From contig OW121852.1 of the NCBI GenBank assembly GCA_933228895.1, positions 54,788,872-54,852,871 on the forward strand: 64,000 nucleotides of DNA. The letters run 5' to 3'. The DNA comes from Platycnemis pennipes. Its lineage: Eukaryota; Arthropoda; Insecta; Odonata; Platycnemididae. Below the pieces are notes generated by a model that did not search any database, was not told the DNA's origin, and saw only the letters and a list, made by a program, of their open reading frames with translations. The position numbers were made by a program, and so were the translations under genes. Below, in pieces: positions 1 to 11,171 of the stretch. Position 1 is the stretch's first letter. Each line of letters begins with the position of its first letter.

Positions 1-2433
1 CAAAATACAAGTCTGGGAAGGGATACATATCCGATTCTCAGTATCTCTGGATAAACTGGTGTCACCACACGTTTATAGTTTGATCGAAGTTACTGTTGAT
101 CAGAAAAAGTATCTCTGTAGACCATAATACCGAAAATTTCCAGCATATTTGATCACCAAAAGGAGTTTGAAAGAGATATTTATGTATATTTGATGCAACT
201 GAATATGCAGGGAAGCAGTACCAAGGAAATTGGCTGTAGGCAACCTACACATCACCGTTCTTAGGCTAGGTGGCCATTGAGTTCCCTTTTTTATGCCTGT
301 ATTTTGCGTATATCTCTGTGTATTTTGTTAACTATCAATGAAGATTAGATAGAATAAGTTAGATATTTCCATTTATGTCTCTAATACAATTCTTTGATTG
401 CTTAAATTGAGAAATATGTAAGTATTTTTTTCACCGTCTGAGGATGAAATTTGCGATTTTGCCACTGCTGTGACTATGATTTTTACACCACTTTTCCTTG
501 AGTTTATTTAAGACTTTTCAGGGTCCCTATAAATCAATTAAGTCCCAGTTTAATAATGTTTTGTTAACAGGGTTTTTATAGCGACCTTAAAAATGGGGTA
601 AAATACATTAATTTCATTGAGCCCTAAAAACCAGAAATTAGACAGGAATTTTGGCACTAACTTGAATTTTGGAGAATTTCTTATTTTTTTAAAGAATTTC
701 TTGAGATTCTGTTAATCGTGGAGGATAATTTTTTATAGTATTTTGACTTCTTGTAATATGAAAATTCTGTTGTGATTGCTTGAACTCATTTATTCTTGCT
801 TAGGAGCAAGAAATGACACGTTGTAAGAGTTTTTGTGTGGCAGAGAGAAGTGGTTGTGGAATGATAATATCATCTTCATCTCAATGGCAGATTTGTAGGC
901 TCATCAAACTCGCTAATTTTCACCACCCACTGCCTTCTTATGCTTCGTTGCTGTCAAAATTACTCTGGTTTGTGGTAACACAATTCTTTAATATGTGGAT
1001 AAATGTTTTCTGTGTTACTGTAGCTAGTTTTTGCTTACTTTTTTTCTCATAGACTAGGGAAAAAATGGTTGAGAATTGACTCTTAATGCTTATTAAATAG
1101 TTCCTTATATGAAATTAGAATGAAAAATCCTGATACTGTTTTGGCCAGCTCATGCAAACCAAGAGTATTTCTAGGTTAGGTTTTGTCTGTTTTAAGCCCA
1201 ATGTATTGGCAGTTGGTGTTCAACACTTTTCTACCATTGTATTTTGCATGCATATAAGCTAGTCTTTCTGGTTAAATGTTAAATTATGTATTTAAATTAA
1301 ATGAATGCTTAAGATTACTGGGCTTTCAACTGAGGAGTTTAGTCCTTTTCACTTCGTGGGCATAGAATAAGGCATAAGTTACCCCTGTGGTTATTACCAA
1401 GCATGTTTCAATGTAACATGAAGAAAAAGGGGTGCTGGAGCCTGCAACATTTCAGTTTTCCAGACAATAAACTCCTCACTCCTTTCCCATAGCTGCCCCT
1501 TATTAATTTCTACAGCATTTTTTATGATTTAAAATTTCATAATTTGGTTTTTTATGCGTACACTTCTACTCAGAATATTAGGTGTTAATGATTCAAAAAT
1601 AACTTGAAAGAGAGCACATGCAGAAAAAAGGTCAGTGGTGAACCTCTGATATCTAAACAATTTATGAATACTAGAAATAGAAAATTATTTGCATTTTCAA
1701 TCATGTAAAATGACCCGATTGATATGTACCTGATGCGATAATGAATGTTCTGGATGCATTTTATGTTGATTGGAACGAAGTTTTGCTTTAATTAGTTTTT
1801 AGCAAATTTTATGCTATATGTAGCAAAATGGAGATGAATATGCAGGTAAATTAAACTTTTTTTTTTTTTTTGAACCTTGAAAATTTGGTAGTTAGCCTTG
1901 AAAATCTGGAATTTTGGTTTTCCGTTATGTTATTTTGGTTAATTATTTCCCTACCATAAGAATGTTATTTTATTAATGTTCGTGGGTACTAACTGGCAGT
2001 TGCATGCATTCTAAAATCCAGATTCATGATAACCCTGACAACTAGACATAACTTAACATCTAGACCAACTGTGCATAAATATTGTGGGAATGTTCATAAT
2101 TCCTCAGAACTTAATTTATATCATAATCTACGTCTTCGATCTCCTCAATTTCTAGGGATAGTGCAGTAAATCACCACAGTTACAGAGACGTGATGTGCAA
2201 AATAAAGTAAGAGGGGACGTGAAACACCAATATTATTCCTGGTATTCCTAGAGTTCTTGTGGGAGGAAACTGAAGAAATATGTTCAATTCATTGGTCTCA
2301 GTTCCATGTTAAGTTAATTTTACCGGTAAAAGAATTATTTCCTTTAGAGCTATGTAGCATTGTCTAGTTTCAAACCTGTGTGTATGAGTGTTTTGTATTG
2401 TTTTTTTACTGGCTAGGAAGGGTTTATTTTTAA
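1..2433. other. Non-coding stretch, probably intronic
   Basis: No exon supported by both splice sites and a sustained reading frame is visible. The sequence is AT-rich with short homopolymer runs, including about 15 T at 1857-1871. It lies upstream of the plus-strand exon at 8383, so it is probably intron of that gene, but this is inferred from position only. Confidence 0.4.
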
Positions 2434-2673
2434 CTGATAAACAGGGCTGCCAGTGGACTCACTTTTTTCATTATTTTCAAAACGCTCACTATTCCTCACT
2501 TCATTTGAAAAACGCTCACTATTCTCTTTTTTTAAAAGATTTTTTGAGTTTCTAGTGATTAGTGCCGACAACTGAATCAAAGACTGCCGGAATGCGTGCA
2601 TTTTCAGTGCCAAGCGAGGCTTTTCTGGCCTCCGCAGCCGCAGTAGTGCACTGCAACAGCCTAGGGACTCATA

Positions 2674-3109
2674 CAGTACACTCCCAATTTTCCATGCTAA
2701 TGACTGGTGAAGGGTGCACAGATAATCGGGAAACACTGAGACTCCGCTGTTTGGTTCTTTCCGGAATCATTTCTCTATGGTGCGCTGCCAAATTAAATAA
2801 ACTTGCTAAGAAAATAACTCAATCTGCCAATGAAAATATCCTCGCAGTACTTAATAGCATTTTATGACAAAAAAGGATCCAGTAGAGCTGTCCTGGTCGC
2901 AATTAATGTTCGAAAGCCTCGGGTTGCGGCACGAAGCCTGGCCTAAGACATCGGACCAGTCGTTAGGGCCGTAGTGAAAGTAGCAATTGGAGGAAAATAA
3001 CAAAAGTTTACTTACCTTTGAGACTGCTGCCGATACACTAAATAAATTGGCGATGCACGGATAATCCGCGGGCTGGATAACGCGTGTACAGATAATCGGG
3101 AGTTTACTG
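2674..3109 (+). mobile_element. pogo/Tigger-like MITE, copy 1
   Basis: The element begins CAGTACACTCCCAAT and ends in the complement of CAGTAAACTCCCGATTATC. It is flanked by TA at 2672-2673 and 3110-3111, the target of the pogo/Tc1 superfamily. Near the right end are several GATTATCCG/GATTATCTG-type motifs common in Tigger-like ends. It has no coding capacity. It is about 436 bp, is inserted in the hAT element, and is matched by an inverted relative at 3252-3678. Confidence 0.7.
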
Positions 3110-3251
3110 TAGTTTGTTGTGACTGGAGTGCACGGAACATGCATAGCTGCCAGCAGGCAGGTTGTGCATGTGTCTTTGCACCTTTTAGGTAAGTGTTTGG
3201 TTGATGTTATATTGTCATCTACTTCTCCTTTTTCTGAACGTTAAAACTGTA

Positions 3252-3678
3252 CATTAAACTCCGAGTTATCTGTACGCATGTTATCCGGCCTGAGGTTTAT
3301 CCGTGTATCGCCAATCTATTTAGTGTATCGGCAGTGGTCTCAAAGGTAAGTAAACTTTTGTCATTTTCCTCCAATCGTTTCTTTCTCTATGGCCCTACAA
3401 ACTGGTCTGATGTCTTACGCCAGGCTACATGTCCCCACCTGAGGCTTGCGCGTACATAATTGCGGCAGGGACAGCTCTACTGGATTCTTTTTTGTCTTTA
3501 AATGCTATTATGTACAGCATGGATATTTTCATTGGTAGATATTTAGGAAGTTTATTTATTTTGGCGGCGCACCGTAGAGAAATGAATCCAGAAAGAACCA
3601 AACAGCGGATTATCCGCGTTTCCCAATTATTCGCGCACACTTTACCAGTCATTAGAATGGAAACTTGGGAGTTTACTG
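3252..3678 (-). mobile_element. pogo/Tigger-like MITE, copy 2 (inverted)
   Basis: The complement of this segment matches 2674-3109 along its length with scattered substitutions, for example the shared blocks around the TATCGGCAG, GGTAAGTAAAC and GTAGAGCTGTCC motifs. TA dinucleotides flank it at 3250-3251 and 3679-3680. The two copies point at each other across 142 bp of unrelated sequence, making an approximately 1-kb imperfect hairpin. Confidence 0.68.
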
Positions 3679-4361
3679 TATATGAGGAATGTGTTAGACT
3701 TACCTAAGTGATATTTTAAGCATGCGTAAGTGGTTTCGACGGCAGGATAGAGACCCTTGCCAGTTGGGTTTGTTTTCACAGTGCGATGCGATGGCATGCC
3801 TATTTCAAACACACAATATAAGGCATATCTGTGCATCTTATCATGGTTTTGTGCATAGGTTCGCTCAATATATAAACTCGTTGGTTTTCGCACAGATTTC
3901 AGTTCTGCTCTTCTGTTGATTGCATTTTTCTTTTTCATTATTTATCTTATTGCTGACTTGCCAACTACATTCCCCGGCATGTCCTCTGCATCATGTATCA
4001 TGCTGTTAGTTATTATGAAGTCATGTATAGTCAAACAGTTTTCTTTCACTGGTCACTCCATGTCTCGCATCTCGAGGTGCTCTTCCCTGCTGCTACTGCT
4101 GTGCAGAAAGCAAACAAGGGGTTCGGCTAGAGGAAAACCGGCCATTGTCAATAATCTTTCGCCGTATCGATTTGTCAATACTATCTCATACTAGCCATGC
4201 TGTCGCAAAGTACTGAAGCATCCCGGGATTTTCTTTCTGCATCTGTGATGTGGTCTATTACCATTCTAGTCGAGTAGATAGTATATAAAACTTACATTAA
4301 GTGTCCCTTCAGGATGCATGATGGCACTGTCTCAACATATGAGGCTTGGCTAAAAAAGTAA

Positions 4362-4511
4362 GACTCGCTGGGCTACAAATTCAGTGATTGGGCATATCTC
4401 ATCCAACAAACCATAGTCTATTGTTGGGTTTGCAAATGCAACATCAGCGTTGAACAGAAGGGGTTTCAGTCGCTCTACCAACACGTCAAAACTGCAAAGC
4501 ACAAGAGTTGA
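4362..4511 (+). pseudogene. hAT transposase N-terminal zinc-finger remnant
   Basis: A 49-residue open stretch reads CWVCKCN, then KGFQSLYQHVKTAKH, giving a C-x2-C-x16-H-x5-H finger of the BED-like type found at the N-terminus of hAT transposases and hAT-derived proteins. It is closed by TAA upstream (4359-4361) and by TGA at the end, with no start codon in frame. The finger would bind element ends or host DNA in an intact protein; here it is a fossil inside the element at 2442-5681. Confidence 0.65.
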
Positions 4512-4813
4512 ATTGTAGTCGAACTAAATCCACATCAATTGGTTCTCACCAAAGGGCCCTCTTTACTACCAACTATGTCCAGGGACTCCAGGGCAAGTCA
4601 GCAGTCGTGAATACCATCTTCCCCACTGTTCCAGTGTTGCAGATTGCAATGCGGAAGGCCCGTGCTTATAGGGTGGAACTGCAATGGGTTATGAAGTGTA
4701 TGTTATTGAAGTGTATGAAGCTTGTTATTCTGTCTCTTCATTCTGTCTCTTCTTGTGACGGTGCTGTACATCTGTTCTGATTTATGTTTGGAGGAGAAAA
4801 CGTACCATAGGAC

Positions 4814-5023
4814 ATGTCTCTACGCAGAATAAAGGTGACTTATTTGTGGACGGATGCATTAGGTCCCTATTTTCACGATTCAATGTTAGAAGGTTGCCGA
4901 GCCTCTGATAGTTTTACAATTTGTTATGATGAAACAACAAATGAAAAACATGTGAAAGAGTTTGCAAGTGGCTGTCTGATTCTTTTCAGAAAAAAAGCAG
5001 CAGTTTGTGTTTCATCATCTTGA
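4814..5023 (+). pseudogene. hAT transposase fragment
   Basis: A 69-codon open frame contains LGPYFHDSMLEG followed by FTICYDETTNEKHVKEFA. This resembles the region preceding the RNase-H-like core of arthropod hAT transposases, where an 'F.ETTN' segment is typical. It then runs into a stop, and no downstream catalytic or dimerisation motif is visible before the right end at 5681. It shares orientation with the zinc-finger remnant, so both derive from one original gene. The family call rests on remembered similarity and needs a protein search. Confidence 0.55.
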
Positions 5024-5689
5024 GACATTTTTTATTGGCGAAGCTACTTCATTGATTTTAGTTACATTCCGTTAGTTACTTTCTTTGATGACATAATTTG
5101 TCTTTGTCTATGCTTTATTACTTTATTTCCATCCTGATTTATAACATAAGAATAACCGTCCTAATTCCACAATTATTTATCTCACACTACTACTACAATG
5201 GTTTTGGCGATTGAGTCATCATCATGGGGACACCAAATAGTAACACCTGAAACCATCAACTTTTACATAAATACATTTTATGTTGCCAGTTTACATTCTC
5301 TTTGTTGATGACTCAAAAAAAACTTTCCTTCCTGTCTTTGCTTGCCAGTAATTAAAACTTGTCACCTATGTGTTATATTTTATTTCAATATTTACTTAAT
5401 TTTTTCTGCATTCCGCACATAAGAATATACATCAAAACATCTTCATGTTGACATAAAAATTGCTAAATCACGTGACAACACTTGCAATATGAAGTTTGTA
5501 CATAGAATATGTTCATCAGTGGCTCCGAACTCAAAATATTTCAGATATTCTTTAGTTATGTTCCCCAATATCATCACTATTTACTCACTTTTTCTATTAA
5601 AATCTCACTTTTTTCTCACTTTCTTGGAGAATACTCTCACTTTTCTCAATTAATTTTGGAATCTACTCACTGGCAGCCCTGCTGATACC

Positions 5690-7817
5690 AGACTGGGAAA
5701 AATCAGGAATTGGCCAGCACCCAAGTAAATTCACTATTACATATAATACAGTAGAAGATCAAAAATCCAGAATTCTAAAAAATAGAATATATTCCAGAAA
5801 GATTGATGTTCTTGTCAGATTGCATAATGAAGTGCTTTTTCTCCATTTTCCATTAGTCTCATCTGGATTCTCATATTTTCTTAACGATTCATCAGTTAAG
5901 AGTGAAAAATTTAGTATTAAATATTTTTACATGTAAATAAATTGAATGGTAATACATGCACAGAAATGTAATTGTTTGTTTTTAACATCACTTATCACCT
6001 AATCAGTTATAGCATCTAATATGATGAATCATTACAGCCTTATCAATTGTACTACTCATTACAGAAAAGTCATTAAAACCTTGGGAATATCGTAATCCAC
6101 TAACGCATCAGGTCCCGCACATTCTGGACATTCTTGGACATCTTCTATTGTTAATTTAAAATGGTATAGTCCTTCACATGAAAGGATCCTCTACATTTTT
6201 TCATCCTATTAAGGAAGAAAGTTTCAATAAAAATATAAGAAAGAGCAAGTCCTAGGTGGGGAAGTTTCAGATGCTATTCCAGCTTGAGTCGAATGATTTA
6301 ACTACTGTATTCACCTGAGTCTGAGATTGCCATGAATCTGAGACAACTCCTCATTTTGGAGAACACTTGAAAATAAAACGGCAAAACTTAATGTTTACTG
6401 ATTATTTGTTTTCTCAATATTTATTTTTCCCACTTGTTTTCTGAAAGATAATTTCCTCATTGAGAAATTTGAAACTATTTTAAATGCAAACTTAATATTT
6501 TAAAACACTCAGTTTATAAATACAAAAACTTATAGTTATAATAACATATTTCAGATAGTTACCATGACTATATAGTTGGATTTTTAGTTTAAACGATTGC
6601 TAAGGCGAATTGTTGTTTTCTCCTGTCATAATGCAATTTCTTACTCAGTGAAGTTCAGTGATTTAGAGAAAAATTATTTTGCCCCATCAGGCATCACATG
6701 TACCAGTCTTAGCTAGATTTATATTTTTTACTCATATATAACTTCCTGTAGCAACTTTTGAGCTTTCAGTCATGTCATCCATCAAAGCGGGCTTGCCAAT
6801 GAGCCACACACACTTCGCTTCACTAGTTTGTGTTCTATATCATGGAATCAGCCTGCTTTTGAATCACTGAATGATTTTCAGGTAGATGTATCTTGCCCTA
6901 TTATGCCATTAGCTATTTCTTTTTCTGCTAATTAGCCTCAAATGCACTGTGTCTTGGTTATAGTTTGTCACGATGTACGACGACAATCTTTTAAATTTTC
7001 ATCATAAATAAGACTACTTCCTTGTGATAACTTGTCCTTTGCACTCATGCTCTACATATGTTATGCTCTTATTTTAACATTGTCTTTTTTCAGGGTTAAG
7101 GTACATAATTCATAGATCAACCATGGTTTCCATGTGGATCTTGCACCAAAAAACCCTGTGGAAATCATGTGTTATTGTGTATGGTGGTGGCCATCTTGAC
7201 GGAAGTCGAATTCGAAAGTCGATTAAACTTTGTTTAGGGCACATATTTTCTGAGCACATAAAAAGCACATAAATTACATGCTGGATAACTCCTATTATTT
7301 GCATTAGTTCACCTTGCCAGCTAAGCAAAAAGAGCATTTTCTGATATAGTTGCTATATGGCTGCTTATGTCTCCTTTTATGCTGAATTGAAAATGCATTT
7401 TAATTTTTCTTCTTTGCTTTTTTTCGTGGAACAAACTCCAAAGCTTAAACAGATTCCCGCACAATGAATTTTCATGCTTATGAAGGTCATTACTTTGCTG
7501 CTCGATTTTACTGCTTCAGTGCAGTTTATAGACTGAATGTACTAATTATTAATTATAACTTAGAAAGGCTAAAAAAAAAGTTATTCAAAGCCAAAATAGT
7601 CTTGGTAAGTCAGTGGCTTCAGCCAGATAGATATGGCTAATGTAGACATGGTTGTGCAACTATTAACTAGTCCTTGACATGCAAGGCATGAAAAGTTATA
7701 TAAAATGTATGTTTTTGTAATTTCTCAATTAGTATATGTATTTGGAAGTAAAACAGAATTGTATGCCTTGCTGCAGGATGACTGGCCATTTCATTTTCCG
7801 GACTGATGCAGGGATCA
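5690..7817. other. Non-coding stretch between hAT element and SINE
   Basis: AT-rich sequence with no supported exon or repeat structure. A pyrimidine tract followed by CAG near 7085-7095 resembles an acceptor, but stop codons follow in every frame within a short distance. Confidence 0.4.
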
Positions 7818-8025
7818 GGTTGGTGTGTTGGCTGGAGTATATACTTCCAATCCCAAAGGCCCAGGTTTTAATCTCAGCTGAGGCTCATTTTTCATTGGTA
7901 TACCAATCCCCAGTTGGGTACTCCATAGAGAGTCATATATCAGATGGGACCTTAAAACTGTAGACTATTTTGTGCCTTTCGTTAAGAGTAGGGTTATTTA
8001 AATGTCAGGTTTCACTCCCTCCTTA
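7818..8025 (+). repeat. SINE family A, copy 1 (diverged)
   Basis: Matches the family A layout. There is a tRNA-like head with TGGTGTGTTGGCTGGAGTA, then CCAGGTTTTAATCTCAG in the B-box position, then the conserved body TTTTTCATTGGTATACCAATCCCCAGTTGGGTA, split here by changes. The tail has CCTTTCGTTAAGAG and a pyrimidine-rich end. Other copies begin near 17555, 21003, 27014, 30868, 36488, 47372 and 52530. It lies just upstream of the exon at 8383. Confidence 0.7.
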
Positions 8026-8382
8026 GCCCCTACCTTGAAAAATTCCTACCCTTATCTGAGTACCCACCTATTCCAGATGGTGTATGTGACCTCTGCTATT
8101 GTTTACCCTCCTGGGAAAACTACAACTACTGCTACCAATTTGTTGCAAATGTGGCTTCAGGGACTGCAAATAAGAAGAGATATGTCAAACATTTAACTTA
8201 ACACTGAAGATTTTTCTCAGAAGTGCATTATCTTTGTATGGTTCATTATCATGTGTGTGGTATTTGTGGGGATTTAACCATGCATGCTCTATTTAATTTT
8301 TGTACCCAATTACAGTTGTAGAAAAGTGAGTGAGTTTGTTTGAAATCAGTAACTTAACTATGGTGGTAATTGTACACCACAG

Positions 8383-8525
8383 ATCTATGAGTGCCCTCCA
8401 GATATGGCTGTATTGCCGAGTCCAGATGCTTCACCATTTACCAGTCTCACTGTTGTTGGGGATGGATTAGACTCTGCCTCAGGAAATCCAGCAGTGAACT
8501 CAGTGGATGAGCCTCATATAAAAAG
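8383..8525 (+). CDS. Penultimate coding exon of an unidentified gene
   Basis: The exon follows an acceptor ending CACCACAG and stops at donor AAAAG|GTTGGT. Only one of the three frames is open. It encodes 47 codons plus two bases, beginning IYECPPDMAVLPSPDASPF and ending in EPHIK. The two leftover bases (AG) join the first base of the exon at 11105 to complete a serine codon, so both exons lie in one continuous frame. The stretch is rich in Ser, Pro and acidic residues and looks like a disordered tail rather than a folded domain. The join produces IKSE, which fits the sumoylation consensus (hydrophobic-K-x-E). Upstream exons lie outside the window or were not recognised, so the gene family is unknown. 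Confidence 0.85.
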
Positions 8526-11104
8526 GTTGGTTTTTTATGTTTAATAATCACTTCATATGCTAGGGTAATGCACTGGCATGGTAAAGTCAAGGTTCAGCAT
8601 GCTGCCTGAAATGTAATTATATAAATCTTGCTTTATGTCATCTTCAGGTAGTAAATACAGATCTGTGGTCACTTATATCCTCTTTGGTCCCGAAAAATAC
8701 CTGGCCTATAAAAAAACATTTTCTCACCTCTTTTGAGCACTTTGGGGCCTATTGAAATTATTGGGGAAAAATTATTGTTATTATTATTATTTTTGTTTAA
8801 GTATATATAGTCTGCATAGGTGTACAGTTGTTATCTGAGAGAAAAAAAATTGAATTGAAATGTTTGCATGAATAATAGTGTACCACCTTAAGTATTTATT
8901 ACATGAACAGAAGAAATGCATAATGGCCTAAAGATGAATAGTTGAAATATAGTTCACTTTATTTGTGGTTTCCATATTGATTTATGGTGACAACTAAGAG
9001 ATTCTAGTGTATGAAATTGGTGCTGTCAAGGTGTAAACTTCAAAATCGGGTATGTTCACAATAAAATATTCTACTGGAAAAAGCTACCCTCTGAGAGACA
9101 CACAACTGGTTGCCCACATGTGTGAACAAGGAGACTGAAGAGGATATACAAGTTGAGGATTGTGAGAGGGAGGTGTTGGGCTGTACAAGTGCTGGGGGGA
9201 GGAAAGATGGAAGGGAAGGGGTGTGTTGGGTGGGGGTTAGCCAAGGGAGTTGAGCCATGGGTCGGGAATGAGAGAGACAGTGGTGGGGGAATGGATGGTT
9301 AGTGGAAGTAGAGCCTTCAGAGCCATCTAAGCGGGTGGTGGGAAAGGATACAACCAAGGTCCCTATATTCTGGTCATCCATCTCCCCCTCAGTAGTGTTG
9401 CCTGTGACGATGCATGTTAACTGATCTAACGGTGGCACCGCCACTTGGGGAAACGTGGAACTAACGCGGCAGTTCAAAAGCATATCGGGACAAGAACGAA
9501 TTGACTGGACGATTTATAAAAGAAACGATTGAATGACTGAACTGAATAATTTCACCATGGAAATGCGCTATAAATTACAAGTTTTCTAAATCAGCGAGTA
9601 AATAACATTTAGTAAAGCCGAAGTATTAGAAATTCTACTCTCCAATAGGGTTGTTCTTACCTCTCGGAATTAGCAGATTAAATGTTTTCTAGGGACTCTA
9701 CAATCACAATTAATGAACTCGAAATCATTAAATTTGTGACAGAAGTCTAATTTGGAAGCTACAGGAAACCTGAATTCCCTAATTTTACAGAAGGCCAAAA
9801 ATGTTGTAGATATGATTGTTATAACAAATATATCTATTCCTTATTTTTGGGATGTATTTAGAATCGGAGGGTATTATTATATCTTATGGTTATTTTAATG
9901 AACTGGATTAACAGTCTTTGATGGCATTTGATGGAAAACAGAGACATGAAGAAAGACCTTATGGGAATGGTAATTCCGTCAAGGAATTTTAACTTGAACA
10001 CTAATAAAAGAAGCAAGTACGAGAAAGGATTATTGAAATATTTTAAATGCTTATTTTAACATTTAGTTCTTAATTTTTAACTTTACCTCCAGTTATTTAT
10101 TTCCATGTATGTATTGTTTAGTGTGTGTGAATACTACCTGTGAATACTTGAATACCTCTAATACTAAAAATTATTTGATGTTCAAGATCTCAAACAATTA
10201 TGCCTAAAGAAAAAGTTGGAATGCCTCAAATATTACACCGTGCACGATTGGGCCCCCGTACAGCACTATATTTGGGATATTGATGAACTTCTACATATGT
10301 GCAGCAAGGAGATAAAAGAGAGATAGAGAAGAAATTCCATTTGTTGTAACTGGTCTCTTTACCTTAAATTACATAGCGAAACCCATCAACAGACTCGTAC
10401 CTCCTCTGTCCTCTCGATATGCATATGAATCAACATGCCAAACACGCTGTATGGTCACCCAATGAAGTATGGCAGTATGATTATATGAATATTAGAGGCA
10501 TTCTAATTTCTCCCGTAAGAATAATTATTTAAAATCTCTGATATCAAATACTTTGTAATATTCTAGTATTCGCTTATCTCTAGTTTTCTCCTTGGGAAGA
10601 GATCCGTGCATTTCACAGACAAGAGATTCTTACCAAATCTTTCATCAATAATTCCAAGCCGAATGATTACTTTGTAATAGTGATACCAAAGTTCTCTATG
10701 CCATATCTAAAGTTTGTATCACAAAGTTAATTTTTTCCATAAATTCTCAATTCATTGGAGTTGACTTAAGTTGGTGGTTAGATTATATACTGAACTTCTT
10801 GGTGTATTCACATTTTCTGCACTCTGATTTAACATTTATAAAAAATGATGTATTCAACAGTCATTAATTGGAAATAAAATTATTTCATTATGAATTCAAA
10901 AACTAGAAGTAATTTCTAAAAATTTAATTGAATAGTAGCATCAAGTAGCAAATAAGTTAGTGGACTAACATTTAACTTATAAATTACAATTCTAGTATTC
11001 AAATATTTGAGTTATAATTTTATATTCAAATTTGAAAATTCTGCTATTTGTCCCATCTAATGATATTATTAAGATTAATTAATTTTCAATGTTTTCTCTT
11101 TCAG
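8526..11104 (+). other. Intron between the last two coding exons
   Basis: The intron begins GTTGGT and ends TTTCTCTTTCAG, a strong acceptor. It contains a purine-rich block at about 9150-9420 with a G-quadruplex-compatible run of four G tracts at 9213-9236 on the sense strand. A 147-codon open frame on the opposite strand (9040-9483) is a by-product of that purine bias. The rest is AT-rich with nothing recognised. Confidence 0.75.
9213..9236 (+). other. Potential G-quadruplex in intron
   Basis: Four tracts of three or more G are separated by AA, TGTGTT and T loops, on the transcribed sense strand, so the motif could form in the pre-mRNA. Only the pattern is seen; structure and function are untested. 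Confidence 0.45.
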
Positions 11105-11171
11105 TGAGGCTGTGGACGCAAAGGTTGAAACTGAAAAGATTTCAGAACCTGAAAAATCATCTGTGAATTAG
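11105..11171 (+). CDS. Terminal coding exon of the same gene
   Basis: After the acceptor TTTCTCTTTCAG, the first base completes the Ser codon split from the exon at 8525. The frame then reads EAVDAKVETEKISEPEKSSV-N and ends at TAG (11169-11171). The peptide is strongly acidic with interspersed Lys and Ser, typical of a disordered C-terminus. Phase agreement (2+1) between the two exons, a strong acceptor and a frame without stops make the exon convincing even though it is short. No protein family is recognised. Confidence 0.85.

Larger units (their letters stand above)
2442..5681 (+). mobile_element. Degenerate hAT-superfamily DNA transposon, nested
   Basis: Both ends carry the 14-bp terminal inverted repeat CAGGGCTGCCAGTG (2442-2455 and its complement ending at 5681). 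The flanks are CTGATAAA (2434-2441) and CTGATACC (5682-5689), an 8-bp target-site duplication with two mismatches, which is the hAT size. Both subterminal regions hold repeated CTCAC-rich motifs. Inside are a BED-like zinc-finger remnant (4362-4511) and a transposase remnant (4814-5023), both on the plus strand and broken by stops. Two pogo-like MITEs sit in its left half (2674-3678). The catalytic core is not recognisable, so the copy is a dead, internally deleted derivative. The hAT assignment rests on the repeat sequence, duplication length and finger type. Confidence 0.82.

Noticed and set aside
2562..2867. Open frames inside 2.4-3.9 kb (about 65-107 codons).
   Set aside because: They lie in the hAT element and its nested MITEs, run on both strands over the same bases and show no transposase motif.
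9040..9483. 147-codon minus-strand open frame.
   Set aside because: Low-complexity Ser/Pro/Thr sequence produced by the purine-rich plus strand inside an intron; no domain and no splice support.
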